From NCBI RefSeq assembly GCF_900142575.1, contig NZ_FRBI01000017.1, forward strand, positions 62,001 to 126,000: a stretch of 64,000 nt of DNA, given 5' to 3'. The number at the start of each line of letters is the position of its first letter. Positions within the stretch are counted from its first letter, which is position 1. This stretch comes from Actinacidiphila paucisporea (GTDB lineage Bacteria > Actinomycetota > Actinomycetes > Streptomycetales > Streptomycetaceae). The notes under the pieces are model-generated. The model saw only the letters and a program-made list of their open reading frames with translations. It had not been told where the DNA came from and made no database searches. Position numbers and translations under genes: made by a program. Shown in pieces: positions 27,341 to 36,369 of the stretch.

Positions 27341-27361
27341 GGTTGACGCGAACCGTCAACC
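27341..27361. promoter_or_regulatory. Perfect palindromic operator candidate (GGTTGACG-N5-CGTCAACC)
   Basis: An 8-bp perfect inverted repeat with a 5-bp centre lies between the divergent ArsR/DUF5937 gene (start 27301) and the MFS gene (start 27401). TTGACG in the left arm also resembles a -35 box for the MFS gene. A repressor bound here would block both promoters. Confidence 0.65.
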
Positions 27362-27400
27362 CGCGTGACCGGCCGGTGCGCGGCCGCGCACGGTGACGGC

Positions 27401-28675
27401 ATGACGACCACCGTGCCCCGCGACCTCGTACAGGCCTCCGGGGGTCCCCGCTACGCCGTCGCCGTCGCCGTGGACGCGCTCGGCACCGGCATGCTGCGGC
27501 CGTTCCTGCTGCTCTACGGGATCAGGGTGCTGGGGCTGTCCGCCACGACCACCGGCATCGCCATGACGGCGGGCATCGTCACCGGTCTGGGCTGCACGCC
27601 CGCGCTCGGCCGCTGGCTGGACCGGGGCGCGCGCAGCGACGCCGTGGCCGCGGCCATGCTGGTGCGTGTCGTCGGCGTGGCGCTGCTGCTGGCCGCACCC
27701 GGCGGGAACCCGGGGATGTTCGCGGCCGCCGCGCTCTTCCTCGGCATCGGCAACCAGGCGTGGCCCGCCGCGCACGCCGCACTCGTGGCGACCGTCTCCA
27801 GCGGCCGTACCCGCGACGCGGCCCTGGCCGCCGCGCGGTCGGTGCGCAACGCCGGGATGGGCGTCGGCGCGCTGGTCGCCACCGCCTGCCTCGCCGGTGG
27901 CACCCCGGCTCTGAGAGCGCTGGCCGCCGCCACCGCCGTCGGTTACCTGACCGCGGCGGTCCTGGCGTGGTCGGTCCACGTCTCCGCCGCTCCGCCCACC
28001 CGCCCGGCCTCCTCCGCGCCGGACGCGCCCGCCCCGTCCATGAGCGCGGTGCTGCCCGCCAACGTCGTCTTCGCCTTCTGCCTCAACGTCCCCGAAGTCG
28101 CCCTCCCCCTGGTCCTCGCGACACAGGTGCGCGCCTCCCCGGTCTGGTCGGCGGGCATCTTCGTCGTCAACACGGTGCTGGTGGTCGCCTTGCAGGTCGG
28201 CGTGACCGTCAGGATGTCCCGCTTCCCGCGCCACCTCACCCTGATGACCGCCGGGGTGATCCTCACCCTCTCCTACCTCGGCTTTCTCCTGGCGAGTCCG
28301 CTGCGCCACGGGCTGGCCGCCCCGGCGATCACCGTGGTGTCCGTCCTGTGCACGCTCGGCGAGATCCTCTACGCGGGCAGCGCCACCGCACTCGTCGCGG
28401 CCACCGCACCACCGCACGCGCTGGGCCGGGCCCTGGCCCGACTCCAGCTCTCCACCGGCCTCGGCCTCGCGATCTCCCCCGCCGTCATGACCGCCCTCGC
28501 CGCCCACGGCCCCGCCGCGCTCTGGGGTTCCCTCGCCGCCGCGACGCTGCTGGCCGCCACGGCGGTCGGCCGCCAGGGCGGCCGAGGGCGGAGGGAGTCG
28601 GTCACGGCGGCGGTCGGCCCGGCGGCGGTCGGCCCTGCAGCCGTGCGATCACGACGAACGGTCCCTCCCGAGTGA
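27401..28675 (+). CDS. MFS transporter
   Basis: A 424-aa major facilitator with about 12 helices (YAVAVAVDALGTGMLRPFLLLYG in helix 1; loop RWLDRGARSDAVAAAML). It resembles the exporters that sit next to DUF5937-ArsR regulators in Streptomyces. ATG at 27401; an in-frame GTG at 27365 is possible but would place the start within 4 bp of the operator palindrome. The C-terminus is Arg-rich. Substrate unknown. Confidence 0.85.
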   Translation: MTTTVPRDLVQASGGPRYAVAVAVDALGTGMLRPFLLLYGIRVLGLSATTTGIAMTAGIVTGLGCTPALGRWLDRGARSDAVAAAMLVRVVGVALLLAAPGGNPGMFAAAALFLGIGNQAWPAAHAALVATVSSGRTRDAALAAARSVRNAGMGVGALVATACLAGGTPALRALAAATAVGYLTAAVLAWSVHVSAAPPTRPASSAPDAPAPSMSAVLPANVVFAFCLNVPEVALPLVLATQVRASPVWSAGIFVVNTVLVVALQVGVTVRMSRFPRHLTLMTAGVILTLSYLGFLLASPLRHGLAAPAITVVSVLCTLGEILYAGSATALVAATAPPHALGRALARLQLSTGLGLAISPAVMTALAAHGPAALWGSLAAATLLAATAVGRQGGRGRRESVTAAVGPAAVGPAAVRSRRTVPPE

Positions 28676-28765
28676 GCACCACCTGGCCCAGTGCCGCCCG
28701 CCCTCCTCAGGACGGTGGGGGAGTGGCGACGGCCCCCGGGCCGGGCGGCTGCCTACGGTGTGGTC

Positions 28766-29965
28766 ATGAGACTTCCCGGCGCGGCTGAGCGCCCCGTCCG
28801 GCCCTGGTACCTCCTGGCCGCTGTGGTGTTCGCCGTGGGAATGGCGGGAACCACGCTGCCGACCCCGCTCTACGGGCTCTACCGCCAGGAGATCGGGTTC
28901 TCCGAATTCATGGTGACGGTGGTCTTCGCCGTCTACGCGGGCGGCGTGATCGCCGCCCTGCTGGTCGCCGGCAACTTCTCCGACCTGCTGGGCCGCCGCC
29001 CCATCCTGCTGCTGGCGCTGGGCCTGTCCATGCTGAGTGCGGTGTGCTTCGTGTTCGAGGGCGGGCTGGCGCCCCTGTTCGCGGGGCGCCTGCTGTCGGG
29101 CTTCGCGGCGGGACTCCTCAGCGGCTCCGCCACGGCCGCCGTCATGGACCTGGCCCCTCCCGGGCAACGCGGTCGGGCCGCACTGGCGGCGACGGTCGCC
29201 AACATGGGCGGCCTCGGCTGCGGGCCGCTGCTGTCCGGAGTGCTGGCGCAGTACGCGCCCCACCCCTTGCGGCTGCCCTACCTGGTGCACCTCGGCCTGC
29301 TCGTGGTCTGCTGCGCCATCACCTGGGCGCTGCCGGAGACGGTGGCCCGCCAGGACCCCCGACCACCGCTGCGTCCGCAGGGCATGTACGTGCCCGCCCA
29401 GGTGCGGGGGGTGTTCGTACCCGCGGCGCTCGCCGCCTTCGCCGGGTTCTCGGTGCTGGGCCTGTTCACCGCCGTGTCCCCCGCCTTCATGTCCCAGTAC
29501 CTCCAGGAGGACAACCTCGCCGTCCTCGGTGCCGTCGTCCTGTCCGTCTTCGTCGCCTCGACCGTCGGGCAGTTCCTCATGGGCCCGGTCGGCCCGTCAC
29601 GCGCCCTGCCCCTGGGCTGCCTGGTCCTGATGGCAGGACTGGCCCTCATCGGCTGCTCCCTCCTGCTGAAGTCGCTGGGCGTGCTCGTCGCGGGCGCGGT
29701 GGTCAGCGGCATCGGCCAGGGCCTGGCCTTCCGGGGAGCCGTGACCACCGTGAGCCGGGTCGCCCCCGCGGAGCAGCGCGGCGCGACGATCTCGGCCCTG
29801 TTCGTCGCCGCCTACGTCGGCATCTCCGTACCGGTGGTCGGCATCGGCGCCCTGGCGGTGGCGGTGGGACTCCGCAGCGCGGGCGTGATCTTCGTGGCCT
29901 GCGTGTTCGCCGTGTCCGGCGCGGTGGCCGCGTATCTGCTGCGCCGACCGGTGCCGACGCCGTGA
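28766..29965 (+). CDS. MFS transporter
   Basis: A 399-aa major facilitator with 12 predicted helices; helices 1-2 contain FAVGMAGTTLPTPLYGLYR and the loop 2-3 motif is NFSDLLGRRPILL. It follows the previous MFS gene by 90 bp on the same strand but is not closely related to it. TACGGT at 28754-28759 lies only 6 nt before the ATG at 28766 and there is no ribosome site, so the gene may be expressed from its own leaderless transcript. Substrate unknown. Confidence 0.85.
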   Translation: MRLPGAAERPVRPWYLLAAVVFAVGMAGTTLPTPLYGLYRQEIGFSEFMVTVVFAVYAGGVIAALLVAGNFSDLLGRRPILLLALGLSMLSAVCFVFEGGLAPLFAGRLLSGFAAGLLSGSATAAVMDLAPPGQRGRAALAATVANMGGLGCGPLLSGVLAQYAPHPLRLPYLVHLGLLVVCCAITWALPETVARQDPRPPLRPQGMYVPAQVRGVFVPAALAAFAGFSVLGLFTAVSPAFMSQYLQEDNLAVLGAVVLSVFVASTVGQFLMGPVGPSRALPLGCLVLMAGLALIGCSLLLKSLGVLVAGAVVSGIGQGLAFRGAVTTVSRVAPAEQRGATISALFVAAYVGISVPVVGIGALAVAVGLRSAGVIFVACVFAVSGAVAAYLLRRPVPTP

Positions 29966-30026
29966 CCGCACGGGGTGGACGTCCCACCGGGCCCTAGCCG
30001 CCCGATGTCCGCGTGAAAGGCCCTCG

Positions 30027-30845
30027 TCAGCCCAGCCAGCGGTACGGCAGCCGCAGGATCTCGACGAGGCGTCCGGCCACTTCGTCCGCGTGCGGCGGAA
30101 CGCCGCCCTCGGCCAGGCCCCGGTTCAGGTGGAGATGCAGGGACTGCAGCGTGGCGAAGGTGTTGAAGGCCCATGCGGGTACGGCGCCGGGGCCGCCGTC
30201 CGCAAACGCCGCCGTCACGATGTCCAGCCAGCCCGTCGCCTGTCCGGCGGTGAGTCCGGGCGCGAGCAGGATACGGGTGATCGCCGCGGCGAGCCGCGCG
30301 TCCTCGACCTGGACGTAGCGGTAGTCGCCGCCTTTTGCCGTCATCCGCTGGGCGCACAACTCCAGCAGCTCGGTGCGGTGGTCGGGCAGCGCTGCGGCGA
30401 AGCTCGCGGCGGCGTCGGCGCCGTGGGCGACGGCGTGCAACCAGCCCATGGCGTCGTCCCAGCCGCGGGTGTCGCGCTCGTGCGGGTACCAGGCGGCGAA
30501 GTCGGCGTACCAGCGGAGCACGGCCGCTTCCGGCACGGCCCCCGGCACCTGCCGGCCCCGGTCGAGCACGCACGTGAGCACCAGCGGCGCGAACGTGCGG
30601 GCCTGCACCTCGGGGTGGACGAAGCGCTCGGCGGCGGCGTCCCCCATGGCGACCAGCACCTCGTCGAGGTACCCGCCGCGGATCCAGCCGGCGGCGGCCG
30701 TATAGGCGTACTCGTCGCGCACTCGCGGGTCGGGGGAAACGAGCATCCCCGCCAGTTCGTCCCCGATCCGCCGCGCGCCCACCCCGGCCGGAAAGGCGAA
30801 GTTTTCAGCGGCGACAGCGGTCCAGTCGACAGGGCTCGTATGCAC
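30027..30845 (-). CDS. DUF2785 family protein
   Basis: A 272-aa soluble, helix-rich protein with the pattern of DUF2785 (DELAGMLVSPDPRVRDEYAYTAAAGWI, then RGWDDAMGWLHAVAHGADAA). The GTG start at 30845 is preceded by GGAAAGGTGG; the frame continues upstream to 30908 without a ribosome site. Function unknown. It is a single-gene unit between an MFS and a GlxA-type regulator. Confidence 0.75.
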   Translation of the reverse strand: MHTSPVDWTAVAAENFAFPAGVGARRIGDELAGMLVSPDPRVRDEYAYTAAAGWIRGGYLDEVLVAMGDAAAERFVHPEVQARTFAPLVLTCVLDRGRQVPGAVPEAAVLRWYADFAAWYPHERDTRGWDDAMGWLHAVAHGADAAASFAAALPDHRTELLELCAQRMTAKGGDYRYVQVEDARLAAAITRILLAPGLTAGQATGWLDIVTAAFADGGPGAVPAWAFNTFATLQSLHLHLNRGLAEGGVPPHADEVAGRLVEILRLPYRWLG

Positions 30846-30967
30846 CGCACCACCTTTCCACGCGCCCCCGACCCGGGCCAAGGCCCGTTGGGCACCCTGA
30901 CCTCGCAACTCCGGTCCTCACAAAGGCGCTTGCTTAGGAGCTTGGCACCGTCCCGGACCTCACGCAG

Positions 30968-31909
30968 TCAGGCGGAGGGGCGGAAGGTGCGGCGGTAGGT
31001 GTCGGGGGGGACGCCGACGCTGCGGTGGAAGTGGCGGCGCAGGGTGGTGGCGGTACCCATGCCGGTGGCCACCGCGATGGTGTCCACGGTGGCGTTGGTG
31101 GTCTCCAGCAACTCCTGGGCGTGGCGGATGCGCTGGGAGTGGAGCCACTGCAGCGGCGTGGTGCCGGTGAGCTGCTTGAAGTGGCGGCCGAGGTGGCGTG
31201 AGCTCATCCGGGCCCGGCGGGCCAGGTCCTCCACGGTGAGCGGTTGGTCCAGCCGCTCCAGCACCCAGGGGAAGAGCTCGCCCAGGGGGTGGTTGCCCGG
31301 CGTGGGGACGGGCGTCGCGATGAACTGGGCCTGGCCGCCGTCGCGGTGCGGCGGGATGACCAGACGGCGGGCGATCGTGTTGGCGATGGCCGATCCGTGG
31401 TCGAGGCGTACCAGGTGCAGGCACAGGTCCATGGCGGCGGCCTTGCCCGCGGAGGTGAGGACGTCGCCGTTGTCGACGTAGAGGACGTCCGGATCGACGG
31501 TGGCTGCCGGGTGGCGCCTGGCCAACTCCCGCGTGTGGGCCCAGTGCGTGGTGGCGCGCCTGCCGTCGAGGAGTCCCGCCGCGCCCAGGACGAAGGCGCC
31601 CGTGCACAGCGAGGCCACGCGCGCGCCGGCCGTGTGGGCGGCGCGGACCGCCTCGACCAGTTCTGCGGGCGGTTCGCGATCCGTGTCGGCCCAGGCGGGG
31701 ACGATCACCGTGTCCGCGTACGTGAGGTGCTCGAGTCCGTGGTCGGGTTCCAGGCGGAAGCGGCCGACGCGCACCGGACCGCTGCCGCAGAGGAGGAAGT
31801 CGTACCAGGGGTCCACGATGTGGGCCACGTCCGACCCGAAGATCTCCACGGCCACGGACAGTTCGTAGGAGAGCATGCCGTCGGCGACGGCCAGCGCGAC
31901 AGTGGGCAT
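30968..31909 (-). CDS. GlxA-family AraC regulator with DJ-1/PfpI domain
   Basis: A 313-aa regulator. The N-terminal class I glutamine-amidotransferase-like domain has the elbow ASLCTGAFVLGAAGLLDGRRATTHW, and the C-terminal AraC domain begins near residue 215 (TVEDLARRARMSSRHLGRHFKQ; DTIAVATGMGTATTLRRHF). The ATG at 31909 is conserved in position for the family (MPTVALAVADGM). It is divergent from the saccharopine-dehydrogenase-like gene at 32037, its most likely target. Confidence 0.9.
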   Translation of the reverse strand: MPTVALAVADGMLSYELSVAVEIFGSDVAHIVDPWYDFLLCGSGPVRVGRFRLEPDHGLEHLTYADTVIVPAWADTDREPPAELVEAVRAAHTAGARVASLCTGAFVLGAAGLLDGRRATTHWAHTRELARRHPAATVDPDVLYVDNGDVLTSAGKAAAMDLCLHLVRLDHGSAIANTIARRLVIPPHRDGGQAQFIATPVPTPGNHPLGELFPWVLERLDQPLTVEDLARRARMSSRHLGRHFKQLTGTTPLQWLHSQRIRHAQELLETTNATVDTIAVATGMGTATTLRRHFHRSVGVPPDTYRRTFRPSA

Positions 31910-32036
31910 GTCCGGAACTGTACGCGTCCCGTCGTTTCCGACACTCGTGCGGGTGCCGCCGCGAGGACAGGATGGGGGTGTCAGGCCGCGGGGATCGGTA
32001 GCGCGGGCCGGCGTCCGAATGCGAAGGAGCAGTCCC

Positions 32037-33122
32037 ATGGGGTCAGGTCAGCTGGTCGCGGTGTTCGGCGCGTACGGTCACACCGGCCGGTTCGTGGTCG
32101 CGGAGCTGGCCCGGCGGGGGTACGTCCCGGTGCCGTCCGGGCGCAACGCGCGTGCTCTGGAGGAGCTGGCCGGCGAGCACGGGCTGACGGCCCGGGTGGC
32201 GTCGGTCGACGACCCCGCCTCGCTGGACCGCGCCCTGGGGGGAACGGTGGCGGTCATCAACTGCGCCGGTCCCTTCGCCTCCACCACTGGCCCGGTCATC
32301 GAGGCCGCGCTGCGCGCGGGGATCCCGTACCTGGACGTCGCCGCCGAACTCGAGGCCAACCTCGACACCTTCGCCCACTACCGCGAGCGGGCCCGGGACG
32401 CGGGAGCGGTCATCGTCCCGGCCATGGCCTTCTTCGGCGGTCTCGGCGACCTGCTGGCCACCGCGGCGATGGGCGACTGGACCGAAGCCGACGAGGCTCA
32501 CATCGCCTACGGCCTCAGCAACTGGCACCCCACCGCAGGCACCCGGCTCTCGGGCGCAGTCTCCCGCGAACGGCGCGGCGACGTCCGCCTGCGCTACACC
32601 GGCGGACAGTGGGAGCACCGCACCGACGAGGCTCCCACCCTGGAGTGGACCTTCCCGGACCCGATGGGACCCCGGCAGGTCATCGGGGAGTTCACGATGG
32701 CGGACGTCGTCACCGTCCCCCAGCACCTGTCCATCCCCGAGGTGACCACCTACATGACCGCCGAGGCGGTCCGCGACATCGCCGCCCCGCACACACCGGC
32801 CCCGACCGCCACCGACAGGACCGGGCGCTCGGACCAGACCTTCCTCGTCGACGTGGTCGTGCGCTCGGCCGGAGCCGAACGCCGCGCCACGGCCGGCGGC
32901 CAGGACATCTACGCCGTCACCGCCCCCCTGGTCGCCGAGGCCCTCGACCGCGTACTGACCGGCCGCACCAGGACCACCGGCGTCGCCTCCGCCGGCGAGA
33001 TGTTCGACGCCCAGGGCTTCCTGCACGCGCTCGCCCCGGTCATCACCTTCGGCCTGCACCCCGAGAAGCCTGCTGACCTCCCGCCGGCCGGACCCCTCCG
33101 GCCGGCCGGCCTCTCCCACTGA
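32037..33122 (+). CDS. Saccharopine dehydrogenase-like NAD(P)-binding protein
   Basis: A 361-aa protein with an N-terminal Rossmann motif (VFGAYGHTGRFVVAELARRG) and the domain order of the trans-acting enoyl reductase/saccharopine reductase family (VINCAGPFASTTGPVIEAALRAGIPYLDVAAE). The ATG at 32037 follows GAAGGAG. True saccharopine dehydrogenase activity is unlikely; members are usually oxidoreductases of unknown substrate. Divergent from a GlxA-type regulator with a 127-bp shared promoter region. Confidence 0.85.
   Translation: MGSGQLVAVFGAYGHTGRFVVAELARRGYVPVPSGRNARALEELAGEHGLTARVASVDDPASLDRALGGTVAVINCAGPFASTTGPVIEAALRAGIPYLDVAAELEANLDTFAHYRERARDAGAVIVPAMAFFGGLGDLLATAAMGDWTEADEAHIAYGLSNWHPTAGTRLSGAVSRERRGDVRLRYTGGQWEHRTDEAPTLEWTFPDPMGPRQVIGEFTMADVVTVPQHLSIPEVTTYMTAEAVRDIAAPHTPAPTATDRTGRSDQTFLVDVVVRSAGAERRATAGGQDIYAVTAPLVAEALDRVLTGRTRTTGVASAGEMFDAQGFLHALAPVITFGLHPEKPADLPPAGPLRPAGLSH
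33083..33106 (+). terminator. Hairpin inside the 3' end of the coding region
   Basis: GCCGGCCGGA (33083-33092) pairs perfectly with TCCGGCCGGC (33097-33106) over a CCCC loop. It lies within the last 40 nt of the saccharopine-dehydrogenase-like gene. Confidence 0.5.
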
Positions 33123-33237
33123 ACCGGGGAAGCCCTTCGCGCTCGTGGCGCGTGGCGCCGGGGGCGGGCGCGCCGGCGCAGTTTGCGGTGGGCTGCCACC
33201 CGGTCCGCGGCGCCTGCCGGCTCGCGGCGCGGCCGTT

Positions 33238-33387
33238 TCAGCGCAGGCGCTGGTAGACCGAGCCGTCCGCGGTGCGCCCGAGCAGGCCCTCCTCGATCAG
33301 GTACCGCCGCAGCGCGGAGGTGTCGTCGTGCACGGTGGCGATGGCCAGCCGCAGACAGTCCTCCACGCGGCCACACGCGCTGTCGCG
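33238..33387 (-). pseudogene. C-terminal relic of a DUF2087 protein
   Basis: About 50 codons end in HDDTSALRRYLIEEGLLGRTADGSVYQRLR and a stop at 33238. This is the typical tail of DUF2087 (winged-helix-like) proteins. An in-frame TGA at 33388-33390 cuts it off and no upstream part of the gene is found, so it is a remnant. Nothing recognisable lies from 33391 to 33711. Confidence 0.6.
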
Positions 33388-33711
33388 TCAGCCCGCACGC
33401 CCCCCTCCTCGGGCGAACGCCGGTCACCGGCGAGGGCGTATGCCGCTACGTACCGCCGACGCGCGGGCGTTCCTGCTGCGGTTCGTTCACGCCGGCGTGG
33501 CTCGTCATGTGCGTGGCGTATCCCGGGTCGGCGCCTGCATGCCGAGGCACCGGTCTCTTCGGGCGAGTCGCCCATCGGTCACGGCGGCGACGATGCTGCG
33601 CTGCCCCGCGCGAAGTCGAGGGTCGGGGGGCGGCCTGCGCCTCGGCAACTCTGGCTCGTGAGGGGCCCGGAATCCAGGCCCCGCACGGGGATCACTCCGC
33701 TCGCTTCGGCA

Positions 33712-34272
33712 TCACGATTCTCCGGCCCACGCGTAGCCCGGGTCGGTGGTCCGCCAGTCCAGCGCAAGCACCAGCCACGAGCGGCCGGCGGCCTGGAAGA
33801 CGTGCGCGGTGTCGTAGGCGGTCGGGTCCGACCCGACGAACGACTTCGAGCGCCGGAAGCGCTGCGGTCCCATCATCTGCAGGTACGGCGTGTCACCGCG
33901 GCTGTCGTCGCCGCTCACGTCGTGGTTCCCGGCCGGCACGCTGTACGCGGCGCCGTGCGAGTCCAGCAGCGCGAACGCCTTGTCGACCTCGCGGAAGGAC
34001 AGCGGGTCGGCGTCCTGCGTCAGGTCGCCGAGGTGCGCCACAAAGACGATGTTGGTGTCGGGGGTCCCGCTGTGGTCGATGACGAAGCGGAACGACTCCT
34101 CCTGCGGTTCCCGGTTGACGCTGTCCTGGCTTCCCCAGTACGGGAACTGGGTGTCCGGCATGACCGCGAAGGTGAACTGGAGGGCGGTCGGATCGGGGTT
34201 CCAGGTGCCGGGCTTCCCGCGCCTGGCGTTCGTCGCGGCGTGCCGTCGATTTGGAGGGGCGCGCCCCGTCAT
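33712..34272 (-). pseudogene. Truncated calcineurin-like metallophosphoesterase
   Basis: A 186-aa frame with the first motifs of a metallophosphoesterase: VMPDTQFPYWG (Asp of block I), FVAHLGDLTQDAD (GD-x-D block) and VPAGNHDVSGDD (GNHD block). It ends abruptly after ALDWRTTDPGYAWAGES, where relatives continue for 100 or more residues with the His-rich blocks. No signal peptide remains at the N-terminus. Both ends thus appear lost. The ATG at 34272 overlaps the stop of the upstream gene (ATGA), which may be accidental. Probably inactive. Confidence 0.7.
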
Positions 34273-34958
34273 CCCCACGTCACGGTGCTGTCCGCGGACC
34301 AGTAGTTGACGTCGAACGTGCTCTCCTCGCCCGACACGGCCGCCGGGACGGGCGACAGGCAGTCGCAGCACAGTTTGTAGCCGGTTCCGTGGCGGGGGTC
34401 GGTCTGCCACCTCACCCATTCGGTGGCTTCTTCCGCTGTCATGATCTTCATCCCGGCCGCCCACAAGGTGCTGCACACTCCGTGGTGGGCGAACGCGGGC
34501 AGGCCGGCCAGGGGCCACGGCGGCCCCATCGGTTCGGCATAGCCGACATACCGCGCCACCCGGGGGCAGTAGCTCCTGTGCAGCGTGGTCTTTCCGGCCG
34601 CATACGGGTAGCGGTCCGGGTCGGAGTGGCGCACCTTGTGCATGTATGACTCGGCGGCGATCGCGTCGAACTCCGGCCGCGCGCCGATGCACACGGGACA
34701 GTTGTGCGGGCAGTCGTACCCGGTCGTCTCCTCCTCGGCGTAGTGATTCCGGTAGTCCGGCGGGCTGATCCGTTGTGCGAAGGCGTCCAGCGCCTCGTGG
34801 AGCTCCTGCCCGGTGACGTACCTCTGCGCAAGCATCTCGATCATTTCCTTGACTGCGGGGAGCTCAACCACCAGGCGCGGGACACCCGGAGTGTCGGGAA
34901 GGTCGGTGGAGTGCATCCCCCAGACGAACCAGCCTTCTGTTCGCGGGTTTTCCATCAT
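34269..34958 (-). CDS. Cys-rich hypothetical protein
   Basis: A 229-aa soluble protein with a possible metal site, CPHNCPVC, near residue 85 and a second pair LCCDCL near residue 205. It starts MMENPRTEGWFVWGMHSTDLPD; two consecutive ATG codons occur at 34958-34953. I recognise no family. Composition, length and lack of frame breaks suggest a real gene. It lies in a decayed region, so its activity is uncertain. Confidence 0.5.
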   Translation of the reverse strand: MMENPRTEGWFVWGMHSTDLPDTPGVPRLVVELPAVKEMIEMLAQRYVTGQELHEALDAFAQRISPPDYRNHYAEEETTGYDCPHNCPVCIGARPEFDAIAAESYMHKVRHSDPDRYPYAAGKTTLHRSYCPRVARYVGYAEPMGPPWPLAGLPAFAHHGVCSTLWAAGMKIMTAEEATEWVRWQTDPRHGTGYKLCCDCLSPVPAAVSGEESTFDVNYWSADSTVTWG

Positions 34959-35134
34959 CGTCCGGTCGCTCTCTCTGAGGCGTACGCTGGCCTTTCTGTG
35001 GGGACTGCCCACCCTTTCCGTCAGGACTGCCCGGCCGCATCGGCCGCCTTGCTCGGGCACCCGCGCCGCTGGTCGTCCAGCTTTCCAGCCGTCTAGTCGT
35101 GGCCCGAGGCCCCCCACGCCCGCTTTCGCCGGGG

Positions 35135-35875
35135 TCAATGTCTGCGCTGGCGCGGCAGCTTCGTCCGCCGCGGATGCTTCGTCTGAGGGGGCGGCTTCGC
35201 ATGGCGTGGGCGGAGAAGGGTGATCTGGCGGGAGAGGAGGAGGAAGCTGGTCAGCGCGGAGAACGGCGGCAGGCCGGCGACCGCGCTGGCAGTGATCGTC
35301 CTCGGGGCGTGGATGACGCACAGAGCCGTGGCGATCATCGAGAAGAGGATCATCGCGACCCATCCGGCCCGCCCCGTGCGCCGATGCGTGGCGGCGTTCA
35401 GGATGGACAGGCAGCCGACGAGCCACGGACCGTACACCAGGAGCGGCCACGCACCGGCCAGGCCCTGGGTGGTCGGAGCGGCCAACTGGCGCATCGGGCC
35501 GTACGCGACCATGGCGCTGAGCACGCTGACGGTGCCGGTGGCCACGGCGCTGATGCCCGCGACGGCTCCCCCGATGACTGCCGACCGCTGCAGCCGCGCG
35601 ACACGGGGACGCCTGCGGCGGCGGTGGACCAGGGGCGGCGGCGCGGGCAGGTCGACCTGGGGCGGCGGCGCCGTCTCCGGCACCGGCGGCTGGAACAGGT
35701 ACTCGAACTCCGCGTCGATGTCCCACGGTCGTCCGGTGCCGTCGGCCTGCGCCACAAACTGCGTCTCGAACTGCGTCCCTTCCCTCTGCGTCTCGGGGAC
35801 GACGTCCTGTTGCTGCCCCGGCCGGGGGGCGTACCAGTCAGAGTCCAACACCCCGTAGGTGTCGTATTCATACAA
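35135..35875 (-). CDS. DUF2637 (SpdB-like) membrane protein
   Basis: A 246-aa protein with a long acidic/Pro-rich cytoplasmic N-terminus and four helices in the DUF2637 pattern (SAVIGGAVAGISAVATGTVS; AWPLLVYGPWLVGCLSILNAA; AMILFSMIATALCVIHAPRTITASAVAGLP). The C-terminal tail is strongly basic. DUF2637 proteins occur both on the chromosome and with plasmid-spread (spd) genes of actinomycete conjugative elements; either origin is possible. The start is a TTG at 35875, overlapping the preceding small gene by 8 bp, so it likely depends on translational coupling. Confidence 0.75.
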   Translation of the reverse strand: MYEYDTYGVLDSDWYAPRPGQQQDVVPETQREGTQFETQFVAQADGTGRPWDIDAEFEYLFQPPVPETAPPPQVDLPAPPPLVHRRRRRPRVARLQRSAVIGGAVAGISAVATGTVSVLSAMVAYGPMRQLAAPTTQGLAGAWPLLVYGPWLVGCLSILNAATHRRTGRAGWVAMILFSMIATALCVIHAPRTITASAVAGLPPFSALTSFLLLSRQITLLRPRHAKPPPQTKHPRRTKLPRQRRH

Positions 35876-36167
35876 GGGGGGCCCAGTGGTGCTGCGGGTC
35901 CTGACGGTGGGCGGCGCTCGTCGGGTCTGCGAGCAGTGCGGTGTCCGGACGCCGCACGAAGTCGACTTCCATGCGCCCCATCAGGACGAGGAACTCACCC
36001 AGAAGGGAACGGTACGGCGGGAGGACGACGGCCGGTTCGCAGCCGCGTCCCGCATCGCCCGGCACCTCCACGTCGTCCACGGGAGTGAATGTCTGCGGAA
36101 CGGGACCGGAGCCGGCAGGCAGATGGCCCGAATCCTCGGAAGTCAATTGGCCAGAGAGGGGGTTCAC
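35868..36167 (-). CDS. Small hypothetical protein upstream of DUF2637
   Basis: A 99-codon frame (MNPLSGQLTSEDSGHL...) ending 8 bp inside the DUF2637 gene. No family is recognised. The TTG start and weak ribosome site of the downstream gene make translational coupling to this frame plausible, which is the main support for it. Confidence 0.4.
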   Translation of the reverse strand: MNPLSGQLTSEDSGHLPAGSGPVPQTFTPVDDVEVPGDAGRGCEPAVVLPPYRSLLGEFLVLMGRMEVDFVRRPDTALLADPTSAAHRQDPQHHWAPLV

Positions 36168-36369
36168 ACCTCCTCAACGAGAGCGGGGGCCGGTCCAGGA
36201 CGCGGCAGACGAGTGAACAGCGTGGCATTCGGCTAGACCGTATGCCACGGCTGCGGACCAGCGGAGAGCCGCGCATGCGGCCGCCCCGCGGCAGACCACC
36301 GCACCACGCGGAGCGCCCGCGGTCGTGTCACTCCGGGCTTTCGTGCGCGCTCTTGGTAAAATCCGTCGC

